DNA from: Halegenticoccus soli
GTDB lineage: Archaea > Halobacteriota > Halobacteria > Halobacteriales > Haloferacaceae
DNA length: 64,000 nt
Direction: 5' to 3'
Assembly (NCBI RefSeq): GCF_002844195.1
Contig: NZ_PEND01000004.1
Coordinates: forward strand, 372,001-436,000
The notes below the pieces were generated by a model. The model did no database searches, was not told the origin of the DNA, and saw nothing but the letters and a program-made list of their open reading frames with translations. This document shows positions 8,191 through 16,646 of this stretch, piece after piece. The position numbers and the translations under genes were made by a program. Positions within the stretch are counted from its first letter, which is position 1; each line of letters opens with the position of its first letter.

Positions 8191-9954
8191 TCAGACGAAC
8201 ACCAGCACCGCCACCGCGATCGTCACGACGACGGTGAGGATGAGCACGCTCGTTCCGATGCCGGCGCTGAGGTTCGACGGACCGGCGGGGCCGTCGGTCG
8301 TCGGCGCGTCGGGTTCGACGCCCGCGCGGCGGAGCGCGGCCTCCGGGTTCCCGGCCGCCCGGACCGCGGCGGCGCTCAGCCGGCCGACCCCGCGGTCGAC
8401 GGCGGCGTACGAGTCGGTGACGCCCCGGACGAGCGCGCGCGTGCCGTAGAACACCGCCGGGTTGTACACCGCGTCCACGTCGGGGACGCGCCCGACCTTT
8501 CCGAGCGGTTTCTTCAGGAGGACGAAGCCGATCGCGCCCGCGGCGGCGAGCGCCAGGCCCTCGGCGACGTGGTCGAACGTGTACGTCACGTAGTCCAGGT
8601 CCGCCGCGTCGGGCAGGATCGCGAAGAGCGCGTCCGGGAACAGCCCGTACAGGACGCACAGCGCGGCGACGGTGACCATCGCGACCTGCTGGCCGCGGTT
8701 GGCGTCCGAGACCGACCCGTCGTACTCGCCGTGGAAGAACGCGTAGTAGCCCAGCTTGATGAACGAGAGGAACGTCCCGACGCCCCCGATCATGAGCAGC
8801 CACCAGAGCGCGTCGATGTGCTTCTTGTGGGCGGCCGCGATGACCATCCCCTTGCTCACGAAGCCGTTGAAGCCGGGGAAGCCGGCGATCGAGAGCGCGG
8901 CGACGACGAACGCGGCGGCGGTGATCGGCATCGCGCGGGCGAGGCCGCCGACGTACTTCAGGTTCTCCTCGCCGGTCCGGAAGATGATCACGCCCACCGT
9001 CATGAACAGCAGGCTCTTGTAGAGGATGTGGTTGAACACGTGGCCGAACGCGCCGGCCGTCGCCAGCGCCGTGCCGATGCCGACCCCCGCGATCATGTAG
9101 CCGACCTGTGACTGGATGTGGTACGAGAGCAGGCGGCGCATGTCGTTCTGGAGCAGCGCCATGCTCGCGCCGAAGACGGCCATCGCGCCGCCCATGTAGG
9201 CGATCCAGAGGTGTCCCTCCGGGAACGCCCGGTACATCGCGTACACGCCGGTCTTCGTCGTGTAGACGCAGAGGAAGACGCTCGCGGCGACGTGCGGGCG
9301 CGGGTACGTGTCCGGCAGCCACGCGTGCAGGCCGATGAAGCCGACGTTGACGCCGATGCCGATCGCCGCGAGCACGGCGGCGATCTCGCCGCCGGCGGCG
9401 AGCCCCTCCGGCGCGGCGCTGAACAGGAACGACCCCGCGTCGACGTAGTACCAGACGATCGCCGCGAGCACGAGGCTCCCACCGACGCCGTGGAGGAGCG
9501 CGTAGCGGAAGCCCGCCCGGACCGCGCGCCCGCCGTAGTGCCAGACCAGGGCGGTGCTCGTCACGGCCATGAGCTCCCAGAAGAACACGAGGGTGAGCCA
9601 GTCGCCGGCGAACACCGCGCCGACGCTGGTGCCGACGTACGACAGCGCGTAGGCGGTCTGGACGTTGTCGGCCCGGCTCGCGTAGGAGTACAGCACCGCC
9701 GCCGCCCCGATGAAGCCGAAGATGAGGCCCATCAGCCGGGCGAACGCGTCGACGTTGAACAGGACGGTCTCGAAGCCGAACAGGCCGACCTGGACGTACG
9801 CCCCGGCCGGCGCGAGCGCGGAGACGGCGACGACGGCCAGCGTCGCCACCATCCCGAGCGCGTGGCCGACCCTGCGCGAGACGAGCGGCACCGCGAGCGC
9901 CGCCGCGAGGACGTAGACGAACGGCGGGACGGCCGCGAGCGCGTCGACGGCCAT
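8191..9954 (-). CDS. Mrp-type antiporter subunit D-like protein (third proton-channel paralogue, NuoL/MnhA-like)
   Basis: 587 aa polytopic membrane protein of the proton-conducting family shared by complex I and Mrp antiporters; last gene of the antiporter operon. The conserved membrane glutamate is present (Glu127 in VFFWELMAV) and a later Lys234 occurs in TTKTGVYAM. The usual lysine of the GxxxKxxxxPLHxWLP signature is replaced: GVNVGFIGLHAWLPD has Asn203. A soluble tail of about 100 residues (CHR-like region with AAVDRGVGRLSAAAVRAAG) ends in one more transmembrane helix. Its start overlaps the upstream stop by 1 nt (TGATG). It probably supplies the third antiporter-like channel in place of a full-length MnhA. 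Confidence 0.88.
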   Translation of the reverse strand: MAVDALAAVPPFVYVLAAALAVPLVSRRVGHALGMVATLAVVAVSALAPAGAYVQVGLFGFETVLFNVDAFARLMGLIFGFIGAAAVLYSYASRADNVQTAYALSYVGTSVGAVFAGDWLTLVFFWELMAVTSTALVWHYGGRAVRAGFRYALLHGVGGSLVLAAIVWYYVDAGSFLFSAAPEGLAAGGEIAAVLAAIGIGVNVGFIGLHAWLPDTYPRPHVAASVFLCVYTTKTGVYAMYRAFPEGHLWIAYMGGAMAVFGASMALLQNDMRRLLSYHIQSQVGYMIAGVGIGTALATAGAFGHVFNHILYKSLLFMTVGVIIFRTGEENLKYVGGLARAMPITAAAFVVAALSIAGFPGFNGFVSKGMVIAAAHKKHIDALWWLLMIGGVGTFLSFIKLGYYAFFHGEYDGSVSDANRGQQVAMVTVAALCVLYGLFPDALFAILPDAADLDYVTYTFDHVAEGLALAAAGAIGFVLLKKPLGKVGRVPDVDAVYNPAVFYGTRALVRGVTDSYAAVDRGVGRLSAAAVRAAGNPEAALRRAGVEPDAPTTDGPAGPSNLSAGIGTSVLILTVVVTIAVAVLVFV

Positions 9955-11807
9955 CAGCCGACCACCCCCGTCGCGACGGCGGCGGAGACGATCCGCTCTA
10001 CGAGCCCCAGGAACGCCACGGCGGACGGGACGAGCCCGATGACCACCGACCCGGCCACGGCCGTCAGGATCGGCGCGAGCATGAACCAGGTGCTCTCCTC
10101 GCCGAGCCAACCGCGGCGCTCCCAGCCGCCGGCCGGCGGGCCGCCGTGGTGGACTTCGTCCGCGTCCTCGTCGTGGGCCGGCTCCTCGGCGGCGTGCTCG
10201 GCCGATTCGACCTCGCCGTCGCGCCGAGCCACAGTCTCGCCGGGGCGGGTGTGGTCGCTCGGGTAGCGGTCGACCGCGTACTCGCCGTCGGCGTCGGCGC
10301 GCTCCTCGGACTCCTCGGCCGGGTCCGACGTGCGGGCTCGGACGTCCGAGACGGACGCGTCGCCGCGCCCGTTCGCCGCGCCGTGGCCGCCGCCGTCGGC
10401 GGCGACGGCGTACCGGCCGCCGAGCGGGTTCTCGATGAGCGGCTTGCGGTCGTGGCCGTCGGCCGCCTCGCCCTCGAAGAACGCCTGGTAGACGATGGGC
10501 CAGAAGTACGCGATGTTGAGCACCCCGGAGACGAGCAGCGCGGCGGTGAAGACGAGCTGTCCCGCGTTCACCGTCCCGATGAGGAGGTAGAACTTGCTGA
10601 CGAACCCGGCCACGAGGGGAATGCCGGCCATCCCGGCGGCGGCGACCGCGAACGCCGCCATCGTGAGCGGCATCCGCTTGCCGATGCCGGCCATGTCGCT
10701 GATGTCGTCCGTGTGGGTCTCGACGTGGATGACGCCCGCGCAGAAGAACAGCGTGAGCTTCATGAACGCGTGGGCGGGGATGTGCAGCAGCCCGCCGAGC
10801 AGCGCGGCCTGCGCGCCGCCGAACGCCCCGACGCCCAGTCCCAGGACGATGTACGAGAGCTGGCTCACGGTCGAGTAGGCGAGCCGGCGCTTGAGGTTGT
10901 CCTGCCTGAGCGCGATGACGCTCGCGGCGAGCAGCGTGAACGCCGCGACGGCGGCCAGCGGCAGGCCGACCCCGAGGTCGGCGACGGTCGCCGGCCCGTA
11001 CACGTCGAGCACGACGCGCGCGATGCCGAACACGCCGCTCTTCACGACGGCCACCGCGTGGAGCAGCCCGGAGACGGGCGTCGGGGCGACCATCGCGTCG
11101 GGGAGCCACGAGTGGACCGGCATGAGTGCGGCCTTCACGCCGAAGCCCCCGGCGAGCAGCGCGAACCCGGCGCGGGCGGCCGTCGGGTCGGACGACGAGA
11201 GCGCCTCGATGCCGCCGGGCGCGAACGTGACCGTCCCGGTCAGCCAGTAGACGAGCACCGTCCCGGCGAGGACGGCGACGCCGCCGCCGAAGGTGTACGC
11301 GAGGTACTTGCGGCCCGCGGCGCGCGCCTCCGCGGTCTCGTCGTGGGTGACGAGCGGGTACGTCGCCACGGTCAGGAGCTCGTAGAACACGAACAGCACG
11401 AGCAGGTTCGAGGCGAACGCGACGCCGACGGCGGCGCTGACGCTCGCGGCGAACGAGGCGAAGTAGCGCGTCTGCGCGTGCTCCGCCAGTCCGCGCATGT
11501 ACCCGATGCTGTAGAAGCTGGTGATGACCCACAGGAAGCTCGCGAGCAGGCCGAACAGCATGCCGAGCGCGTCCGCGCGGAGCGCGAACTCGACGCCCGG
11601 GACGAACGCGCCGAGGTCCGTCACGTAGGCGTCGCCGGCGAAGGTCGCGGGGACCATGCTCGCGACGAGCGCGAACGTGGTCACCGCGGCGAGGATCGTC
11701 CAGCCCTCGCGGACGTTCGGTCGGCGATGCGACGCGACGATGGCGACGATCGCGAGCGCCGGCACCAGTACCGCCGCGAGCGGTCGGAGAGAGGCGATGT
11801 CCGTCAT
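9954..11807 (-). CDS. Mrp-type antiporter subunit D-like protein (second paralogue)
   Basis: 617 aa. Proton-conducting membrane transporter with the conserved Glu143 (FVFYELLTV) and Lys225 (GVKAALMPVHSWLPDA), then PTPVSGLLHAVAVVKSG as in MnhA/MnhD. Fourteen or so transmembrane segments. Between NPLGGRY and the last membrane helices (STWFMLAPIL) there is a hydrophilic insert of about 110 residues rich in Asp, Glu, Gly, Arg and His (nucleotides about 10095-10425). It starts with a 4-nt overlap (ATGA) with the first mnhD and is translationally coupled to it. Acts in the cytoplasmic membrane as part of a Na+/H+ antiporter complex. Confidence 0.9.
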   Translation of the reverse strand: MTDIASLRPLAAVLVPALAIVAIVASHRRPNVREGWTILAAVTTFALVASMVPATFAGDAYVTDLGAFVPGVEFALRADALGMLFGLLASFLWVITSFYSIGYMRGLAEHAQTRYFASFAASVSAAVGVAFASNLLVLFVFYELLTVATYPLVTHDETAEARAAGRKYLAYTFGGGVAVLAGTVLVYWLTGTVTFAPGGIEALSSSDPTAARAGFALLAGGFGVKAALMPVHSWLPDAMVAPTPVSGLLHAVAVVKSGVFGIARVVLDVYGPATVADLGVGLPLAAVAAFTLLAASVIALRQDNLKRRLAYSTVSQLSYIVLGLGVGAFGGAQAALLGGLLHIPAHAFMKLTLFFCAGVIHVETHTDDISDMAGIGKRMPLTMAAFAVAAAGMAGIPLVAGFVSKFYLLIGTVNAGQLVFTAALLVSGVLNIAYFWPIVYQAFFEGEAADGHDRKPLIENPLGGRYAVAADGGGHGAANGRGDASVSDVRARTSDPAEESEERADADGEYAVDRYPSDHTRPGETVARRDGEVESAEHAAEEPAHDEDADEVHHGGPPAGGWERRGWLGEESTWFMLAPILTAVAGSVVIGLVPSAVAFLGLVERIVSAAVATGVVG

Positions 11808-13303
11808 AGCTGAAGGAGGGTGTCGAGGGTCGGTTGCATGAGCTGTTCGAACTCGGCGACGAGCGACCCCAGCGCGACGGCGAGGATCGCCACGACGACG
11901 ACGACCGCGACCATCCCGACGGAGAGCCCGGCCGGCCGGTCGCTCCCGCCGTCGGCCACCGCCGCCCCGGCCGGAGCCGTCCCGGCCGCCGGGCGGCGGA
12001 AGTACATCCGCTCGACGAGGCGGGCGAAGTACGCGAGCGTGAGCAGCGTGCTCGCCAGGATCACGACGGCGATGGGCCACGCCCGCGCCTCGAACGCGCC
12101 GAGGGCGATGTACCACTTGCCGACGAAGCCGACGGCGGGCGGGACGCCCACCATCGCGAGCGCCAGCACCGCGAAGGCGCCGCTGAGCACCGGCGCGCGG
12201 GCCGCGAGGCCGTCGTACTCGTCGACGGTCCGCGCCCCCGCGACGGCCGCGAGCGCCCCGGCCGCCAGGAACAGCCCGCCTTTCATCAGCCCGTGGCCGA
12301 CCAGGTGGACCGTGCCGCCAACCACGCCCGCCTGGTTCGCGAGCGCGAACCCGGCGACGACGAGGCCGAACTGCGAGACCGACGAGTACGCGAGCATGCG
12401 CTTGACCTCGGTCTGCATCACGGCGAGGGCGCTTCCGGCGATGATGCTGACGCCCGCGAGCGTCAGCACCGCGGTCCGCGCCGCGGGCACGGCCGCGAAG
12501 AAGTCGACCGTGAACACGCTGAAGATCACCCGCGCGATCGCGTAGGCGGAGACGGTCGAGACGAGCGCGGAGATGAACGCGCTGACGCTGTCGGGGGCGC
12601 TCGCGTACGCCTCCGGCTGCCACGTGTGCAGCGGGAACAGCGCGGTCTTCACCGCGAGCCCCGCGACGACGAGCGCGAACGAGGCGCGGACGAGCGTCGC
12701 GTCGTAGCCGACCTCGGCGAGGCGCACCGACAGGTCGGCCATGTTGAGCGTCCCCGTGGCGACGAACGCGTAGCCGATCCCGAGGAGGAACAGCGACGCG
12801 CCGACCGTCCCGATGATGAGGTACTTCAGCGCGCCGACCGCGGCGCGCCCCGAGTCGCCCGAGGCCACGAGGGCGTAGGCGGCGAGCCCGGTGATCTCGA
12901 GGAACACGTACAGGTTGAACATGTCCCCGGTGATGCTCATGCCGGACAGCCCGGCGACGAGCAGCAGGTACTGGGTGTAGAACGCGATCGACCGCGGTCC
13001 CGCCCGGCGGGCGTACGCGAGCACGCCGAGCGCGACGACGGCGACGAGCGCCGCGACCGCCGCCGACAGGCCGTCGACGACGAGTTCGATGCCGAACGGC
13101 GGCCTGAACCCGCCGAGTTCGTACGTGACGGTGCGCCCGGAGCCGTACACCCGCGCCGCGACCGTTCCGGCGAGGCCCACCTGCACGAGGCTGGCGAGCG
13201 CCGCGATCGGCCACCCGACGCGCTCGAACTTGTAACCGAGCGCCAGCACGGCGACGGCCGCCAGGATCGGCGAGGCGACGAGGAGGGGCAGGAGATCACT
13301 CAT
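11804..13303 (-). CDS. mnhD: Mrp-type Na+/H+ antiporter subunit MnhD
   Basis: 499 aa polytopic membrane protein. Glu136 (LYVFLEITGL) and Lys219 (GLAVKTALFPLHTWQPEA) fall at the positions known to be essential in bacterial MrpD. In the family this subunit conducts protons and couples to Na+ export. The start chosen is ATG 13303, which overlaps mnhC by 8 nt; a GTG at 13309 would add two residues. A short soluble Pro/Ala/Gly stretch (about residues 430-460) precedes the last helix. It is one of three consecutive D-like genes. Confidence 0.92.
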   Translation of the reverse strand: MSDLLPLLVASPILAAVAVLALGYKFERVGWPIAALASLVQVGLAGTVAARVYGSGRTVTYELGGFRPPFGIELVVDGLSAAVAALVAVVALGVLAYARRAGPRSIAFYTQYLLLVAGLSGMSITGDMFNLYVFLEITGLAAYALVASGDSGRAAVGALKYLIIGTVGASLFLLGIGYAFVATGTLNMADLSVRLAEVGYDATLVRASFALVVAGLAVKTALFPLHTWQPEAYASAPDSVSAFISALVSTVSAYAIARVIFSVFTVDFFAAVPAARTAVLTLAGVSIIAGSALAVMQTEVKRMLAYSSVSQFGLVVAGFALANQAGVVGGTVHLVGHGLMKGGLFLAAGALAAVAGARTVDEYDGLAARAPVLSGAFAVLALAMVGVPPAVGFVGKWYIALGAFEARAWPIAVVILASTLLTLAYFARLVERMYFRRPAAGTAPAGAAVADGGSDRPAGLSVGMVAVVVVVAILAVALGSLVAEFEQLMQPTLDTLLQL

Positions 13304-13652
13304 TCGCACGCACCTCCCGGAGCACGTCCTCGTCGAGCGTCCCGTACTCGGCGTGGATTCGGACGATGAGCGCCAGCGCGACCGCGGTGAGGCTCACCCC
13401 GACGACGATCGCCGTGAGGATGAGCACGTGGGGCAGCGGGCTGACGTACGGTCCCTCGTTCGTGAGCACCGGCGGCGACCCGCCGACTCGGTACGCGGAC
13501 GTGATGAAGAACAGGAAGATCCCGGTCTGGAAGATGTTGAGTCCGACCACCTTCTTCACGAGATTCGTGCTCTCGATGATCATGTACGCGCCGATGCCCA
13601 GGAGCAACACGACGGCGACGTAGTTGTAGCGCGTGAGCAGTAGGTCGATCAT
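13296..13652 (-). CDS. mnhC: Mrp-type Na+/H+ antiporter subunit MnhC
   Basis: 118 aa with three transmembrane helices, related to NuoK. The motif TNLVKKVVGLNIFQTGIFLF and the region PHVLILTAIVVGVSLTAVALAL are diagnostic of MnhC/MrpC. Small hydrophobic subunit of the membrane antiporter complex. It overlaps mnhB by 4 nt (ATGA). Length is normal for the family. Confidence 0.93.
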   Translation of the reverse strand: MIDLLLTRYNYVAVVLLLGIGAYMIIESTNLVKKVVGLNIFQTGIFLFFITSAYRVGGSPPVLTNEGPYVSPLPHVLILTAIVVGVSLTAVALALIVRIHAEYGTLDEDVLREVRANE

Positions 13653-14170
13653 GATTCGTCCTCCACGGTGTCCTCGATCGGTTCGGCCGCCTCGAACCCG
13701 CCCGCGATGAGGAAGAACAGGCCGGTGATGACGCCGGCGACGACCGCGCCGATGCCGAGCTCGATCAGCTCGATGCTGTACTTGGTCCCGTGGTAGATCG
13801 GGTAAACGTCGTACTGGAGGAACTCGCCCCCGAGGGCGATCGCACCGAGGCCGATCAGGACGAAGTTCGCGACCCCGGCGGCCATGAGGATCAGGACCGT
13901 CCCCGGATCGATCCAGTCGCGGACCGGCTCGATGCCGAAGGCGAACGCGAGCATGAGCAGGACGGTCGCGGCGATGGCCCCGCCCTGGAAGCCCCCGCCG
14001 GCCGAGTCGGCGCCGTGGAACATCACGAACAGGCCGAGCGTCAGGATGAACGGCGAGACGACGCGGACCGTCGTCATGATGATCGTGCTCTCGACGTAGG
14101 GGCCGCGCTCCCACTCGCGCGCGGTGTTCCCCTCGGGTCCCCGCTCGGGCCCCGTACCGTCGGCGCTCAC
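13649..14170 (-). CDS. mnhB: Mrp-type Na+/H+ antiporter subunit MnhB
   Basis: 173 aa. After a short soluble N-terminus, VESTIIMTTVRVVSPFIL and LFVMFHGADSAGGGFQGG are the classic MnhB signature; four transmembrane helices follow. The GTG at 14170 is preferred because it overlaps the upstream stop by 4 nt (GTGA), as elsewhere in this operon; an internal ATG before TTVRVV would remove conserved residues. Confidence 0.92.
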   Translation of the reverse strand: MSADGTGPERGPEGNTAREWERGPYVESTIIMTTVRVVSPFILTLGLFVMFHGADSAGGGFQGGAIAATVLLMLAFAFGIEPVRDWIDPGTVLILMAAGVANFVLIGLGAIALGGEFLQYDVYPIYHGTKYSIELIELGIGAVVAGVITGLFFLIAGGFEAAEPIEDTVEDES

Positions 14171-14766
14171 ACGAACACCTCCCGCTTCAGCACGAGCAGG
14201 ACGGCGACGCCGGCCGCGAACACCACGACCGCCTCGCCGAGCGTGTCGAACCCGCGGTAGGCGGCGAGCACCGCGGTCACGACGTTCTTCACCTCGGTCT
14301 GCTCGTAGGCGTTTTCGAGGTAGTACTCGGTGACGCGCGAGTCGACGACGGGCGCGTCGGGGCTCCCGATCGCGGGCATCGCCGGGACGGTCGCCGCGAG
14401 CACGGCGACGAACGCGAGGACGACCACCGCGGTTCGCGGACTCGGCAGTTCGAGCCGCCGCTCGTCGGACGGCCGGACCGTCTTCGCGATCGTCAGCAGG
14501 AACAGGAGCGTGGTCACGCCCGCGCCGACGGCGGCCTCGGTCAGCGCCACGTCGGGCGCGCGGAGGATCACCCAGAGCACCGCGATTCCGAGGCTGTACG
14601 CCGCGGACGCGATGATCACGCCGAGCACGTCCCGGAGGACGGCGGCGACGAGCGCGCAGCCCAGCACGAACGCCAGGATTGCCGCCTGCAGGGGCGTCAG
14701 CGTCATTCCCGCCTGGAGCGGCGTCAGCACTGCTCCTCCGTCGATCGGAATCGGAATCGGGCTCAC
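14167..14766 (-). CDS. DUF4040 / MbhD-MbhE-like membrane protein (MnhA C-terminal equivalent)
   Basis: 199 aa. The first half (PLQAAILAFVLGCALVAAVLRD, then ALTEAAVGAGVTTLLFLL) is the MbhD-like domain found at the C-terminus of MrpA. The second half (ENAYEQTEVKNVVTAVLAAYRGFDTLGEAVV) is the MbhE-like domain that precedes MnhB in fused proteins. Here these domains stand alone, so MnhA is split and its large NuoL-like part is missing next to it. Starts with GTG at 14766 and overlaps mnhG by 4 nt. Five or six transmembrane helices. Confidence 0.88.
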   Translation of the reverse strand: MSPIPIPIDGGAVLTPLQAGMTLTPLQAAILAFVLGCALVAAVLRDVLGVIIASAAYSLGIAVLWVILRAPDVALTEAAVGAGVTTLLFLLTIAKTVRPSDERRLELPSPRTAVVVLAFVAVLAATVPAMPAIGSPDAPVVDSRVTEYYLENAYEQTEVKNVVTAVLAAYRGFDTLGEAVVVFAAGVAVLLVLKREVFV

Positions 14767-15086
14767 TCCGGCTCACCCCCCGAATCGTCGGCTGTCCACG
14801 GTTCGATCCCCTGGTCGTACGCCGCCCGGGCGATCGCGTGGGCCGCGGTCGGGTTCGTCACGAACATGAACAGGAGGAGGAACACCGTCTTCACGGCGGT
14901 GATCTCGCCGCCGAAGGTGATCGCGACGGCTCCGAGCGTCAGCACCGCGCCGAGCGTGTCGCTCTTCGAGGCGGCGTGCGTGCGCGTGTACAGGTCCGGC
15001 AGCCGGATCACGCCCACCGCCGCGACGACGGCGAAGAACGTGCCGGCCGCGACGAGCAGCACGACGGCGATCTCCGCCGGCGTCAT
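14763..15086 (-). CDS. mnhG: Mrp-type Na+/H+ antiporter subunit MnhG
   Basis: 107 aa, three transmembrane helices. The motif GVIRLPDLYTRTHAASKSDTLG is diagnostic for MnhG/PhaG, as is FLLLFMFVTNPTAAHAIARAA. Small accessory subunit of the antiporter complex in the cytoplasmic membrane. Overlaps mnhF by 4 nt. The acidic tail DDSGGEPE is a haloarchaeal trait. Confidence 0.93.
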   Translation of the reverse strand: MTPAEIAVVLLVAAGTFFAVVAAVGVIRLPDLYTRTHAASKSDTLGAVLTLGAVAITFGGEITAVKTVFLLLFMFVTNPTAAHAIARAAYDQGIEPWTADDSGGEPE

Positions 15087-15370
15087 ATGACGCCACCCCG
15101 CTCGACCGTGAACTTCGAGATCGCGATGCTCATGAGGAAGTTGAGGAGCGCGTACACGAGCGCCACGTCGAGGTACATCGGCTCGCCGAGCGCCGCGGCG
15201 ACGAGCGCCAGGATGACGACGGTGTTCGACCCGATGACGTTCACCGCGATGACGCGGTCCTGCATCGTCGGCCCCCTGAGCACGCGGTAGAGGACGACCA
15301 CCGCGAGCGCCGCGAAGGCGCTCGCCGCGCCCAGCAGGACGCCCGAGACGAGCGGCGACGGGGCGCTCAC
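15083..15370 (-). CDS. mnhF: Mrp-type Na+/H+ antiporter subunit MnhF
   Basis: 95 aa with three transmembrane helices. The motif YRVLRGPTMQDRVIAVNVIG is the MnhF/MrpF signature, followed by YLDVALVYALLNFLMSIAISKF. GTG start at 15370, overlapping mnhE by 4 nt (GTGA). In MrpF this subunit is needed for complex assembly and cation transport. Confidence 0.93.
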   Translation of the reverse strand: MSAPSPLVSGVLLGAASAFAALAVVVLYRVLRGPTMQDRVIAVNVIGSNTVVILALVAAALGEPMYLDVALVYALLNFLMSIAISKFTVERGGVI

Positions 15371-16422
15371 TGCTCACCACGCTCCCGGCTCGCGAGCCGC
15401 TCCTCGGGGCTCGGGATCCGCGCGGCGCGGCGGCCGTAGAAGACGAACCGGACCGCGCGCTCCAGCGCGCCGTCGAACAGGTCCTCCCGCGAGGAGCGCG
15501 TGAGGGCGTGGATGTAGAACTCCCGCTCGCTCACGTCGACCGTCAGCGTCCCCGGCGTGAGCGTGATGCTGTTCGCCAGCGTGGTCGCGGGCATGTCGCC
15601 CCAGACGGCCGCCTCGAAGCGTTCGAGGGACGGGTCGATCGGCAGCCGCGGGTGGAGGACGACGTACGCGATCGCGACGTTCGCCTTCGCGATCTCCCAG
15701 AGGAGGTACGGCACGTAGAGGGCCATCCGGGCCGCCTGCCCCGGCAACCGCCCGAGATCGGGCGGTCCTTTCAGCGAGATCTTCGCGAGGACGACCGTCA
15801 CGATCCCGGCGCTCACCGCCCCGGTGAACAGTTCGAAGGCGTCGACGCTGAACCCGCCGAGCACCAGGTAGAACAGGTACGACGCGCCGAAGACGACGAG
15901 GTACTGCGAGAGGCTCTCGCGCCCGACGAGCGCCGCCCGCCTGGCGGGGCGCTCGACCGGGGCCTCCTCGACGTCGAGTCCCGTCTGCGACAGTTCGAAC
16001 TCGAGGGGCCGGAGCATCGGGGCGTTCCCGCCCGGCTGGTACTCGGGATCGACGACGACGCGGTCGAGCCCGTGTTCCCTGGCGTAGTCGAAGAGGACGC
16101 GCGCGAAGTCGCTCGGACTGAACAGGTACTCCTCCGCGCCGACGATGGCGGTTTCGACCGCCACGTCCGCCTCGTCCGGTTCGACGTCCTCGCGCGCCCA
16201 GACCTCGACGCGTTCGAGGAGGTCGCCCGCCCGCTCGAACTTCTCCGCGCGAGTCGGTTCGACGCTCCGCCAGACGGCCGGGTACACGAAGTGGACCGTC
16301 GCAGAGACGCCGCGCTCGGTCGCGTCGTCCTGCGCCACCCTGACGGCGTAGGCGACGGTGTTGCGGAGCGTGGTGGACTCGCCGACCGGAACCAGGATCC
16401 TCGTGTGGTCCTCAGCCGCCAT
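15367..16422 (-). CDS. mnhE: Mrp-type antiporter subunit MnhE with N-terminal universal-stress-like domain
   Basis: 351 aa, about twice the size of bacterial MnhE. Residues about 5-150 form a soluble USP-like alpha/beta domain (ILVPVGESTTLRNTVAYAVRVA, HGLDRVVVDPEY). Residues about 170-340 are the MnhE domain with PYLLWEIAKANVAIAYVVL and TLANSITLTPGTLTVDV, which are diagnostic. It is the first gene of the antiporter operon. The fusion might let the antiporter sense a nucleotide or osmotic signal; that is inference. Cytoplasmic membrane. Confidence 0.92.
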   Translation of the reverse strand: MAAEDHTRILVPVGESTTLRNTVAYAVRVAQDDATERGVSATVHFVYPAVWRSVEPTRAEKFERAGDLLERVEVWAREDVEPDEADVAVETAIVGAEEYLFSPSDFARVLFDYAREHGLDRVVVDPEYQPGGNAPMLRPLEFELSQTGLDVEEAPVERPARRAALVGRESLSQYLVVFGASYLFYLVLGGFSVDAFELFTGAVSAGIVTVVLAKISLKGPPDLGRLPGQAARMALYVPYLLWEIAKANVAIAYVVLHPRLPIDPSLERFEAAVWGDMPATTLANSITLTPGTLTVDVSEREFYIHALTRSSREDLFDGALERAVRFVFYGRRAARIPSPEERLASRERGEQ

Positions 16423-16532
16423 GGTCTCTCCACTCCGTTCGGCGGCCCGTCGTCGACACCGGATCGCTGATCGTTCGAAGTCCTTGCGTCATGCTGGCTA
16501 ATCGTGTGAAACCAGTATCCGTCCACGCAAAA

Positions 16533-16545
16533 CTATTTTTATATC
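16533..16545 (-). promoter_or_regulatory. Probable TATA box of the antiporter operon
   Basis: GATATAAAAATAG on the minus strand is the only AT-rich element upstream of mnhE. It lies about 110-120 nt before the ATG, implying a 5' leader of about 85-90 nt if transcription starts 25-30 nt downstream of it. Confidence 0.4.
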
Positions 16546-16546
16546 A

Positions 16547-16581
16547 GGCGCGCCGTCGACGACCCCTCCGGACGGCGCGCC
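16547..16581. repeat. Inverted repeat between mscS and the antiporter operon
   Basis: Perfect 11-bp arms GGCGCGCCGTC and GACGGCGCGCC with a 13-nt loop. It lies downstream of the mscS stop codon and directly upstream of the TATA-like element of mnhE. It could be the mscS 3' hairpin or an operator for the antiporter promoter. Confidence 0.45.
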
Positions 16582-16646
16582 GACTCGGCCGGCGGAGGCG
16601 GAGTCGGCCGCCCGGCGCGGGGTTCAGACGCGACGCGCCTGCTCGC

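Noticed and set aside
8191-13214. Very long continuous open frames running through several antiporter genes
   Set aside because: They arise from the GC-rich codon bias; only the parts with membrane-protein motifs and coupled starts are genes, the rest is Arg/Pro/Gly-rich antisense-like sequence.
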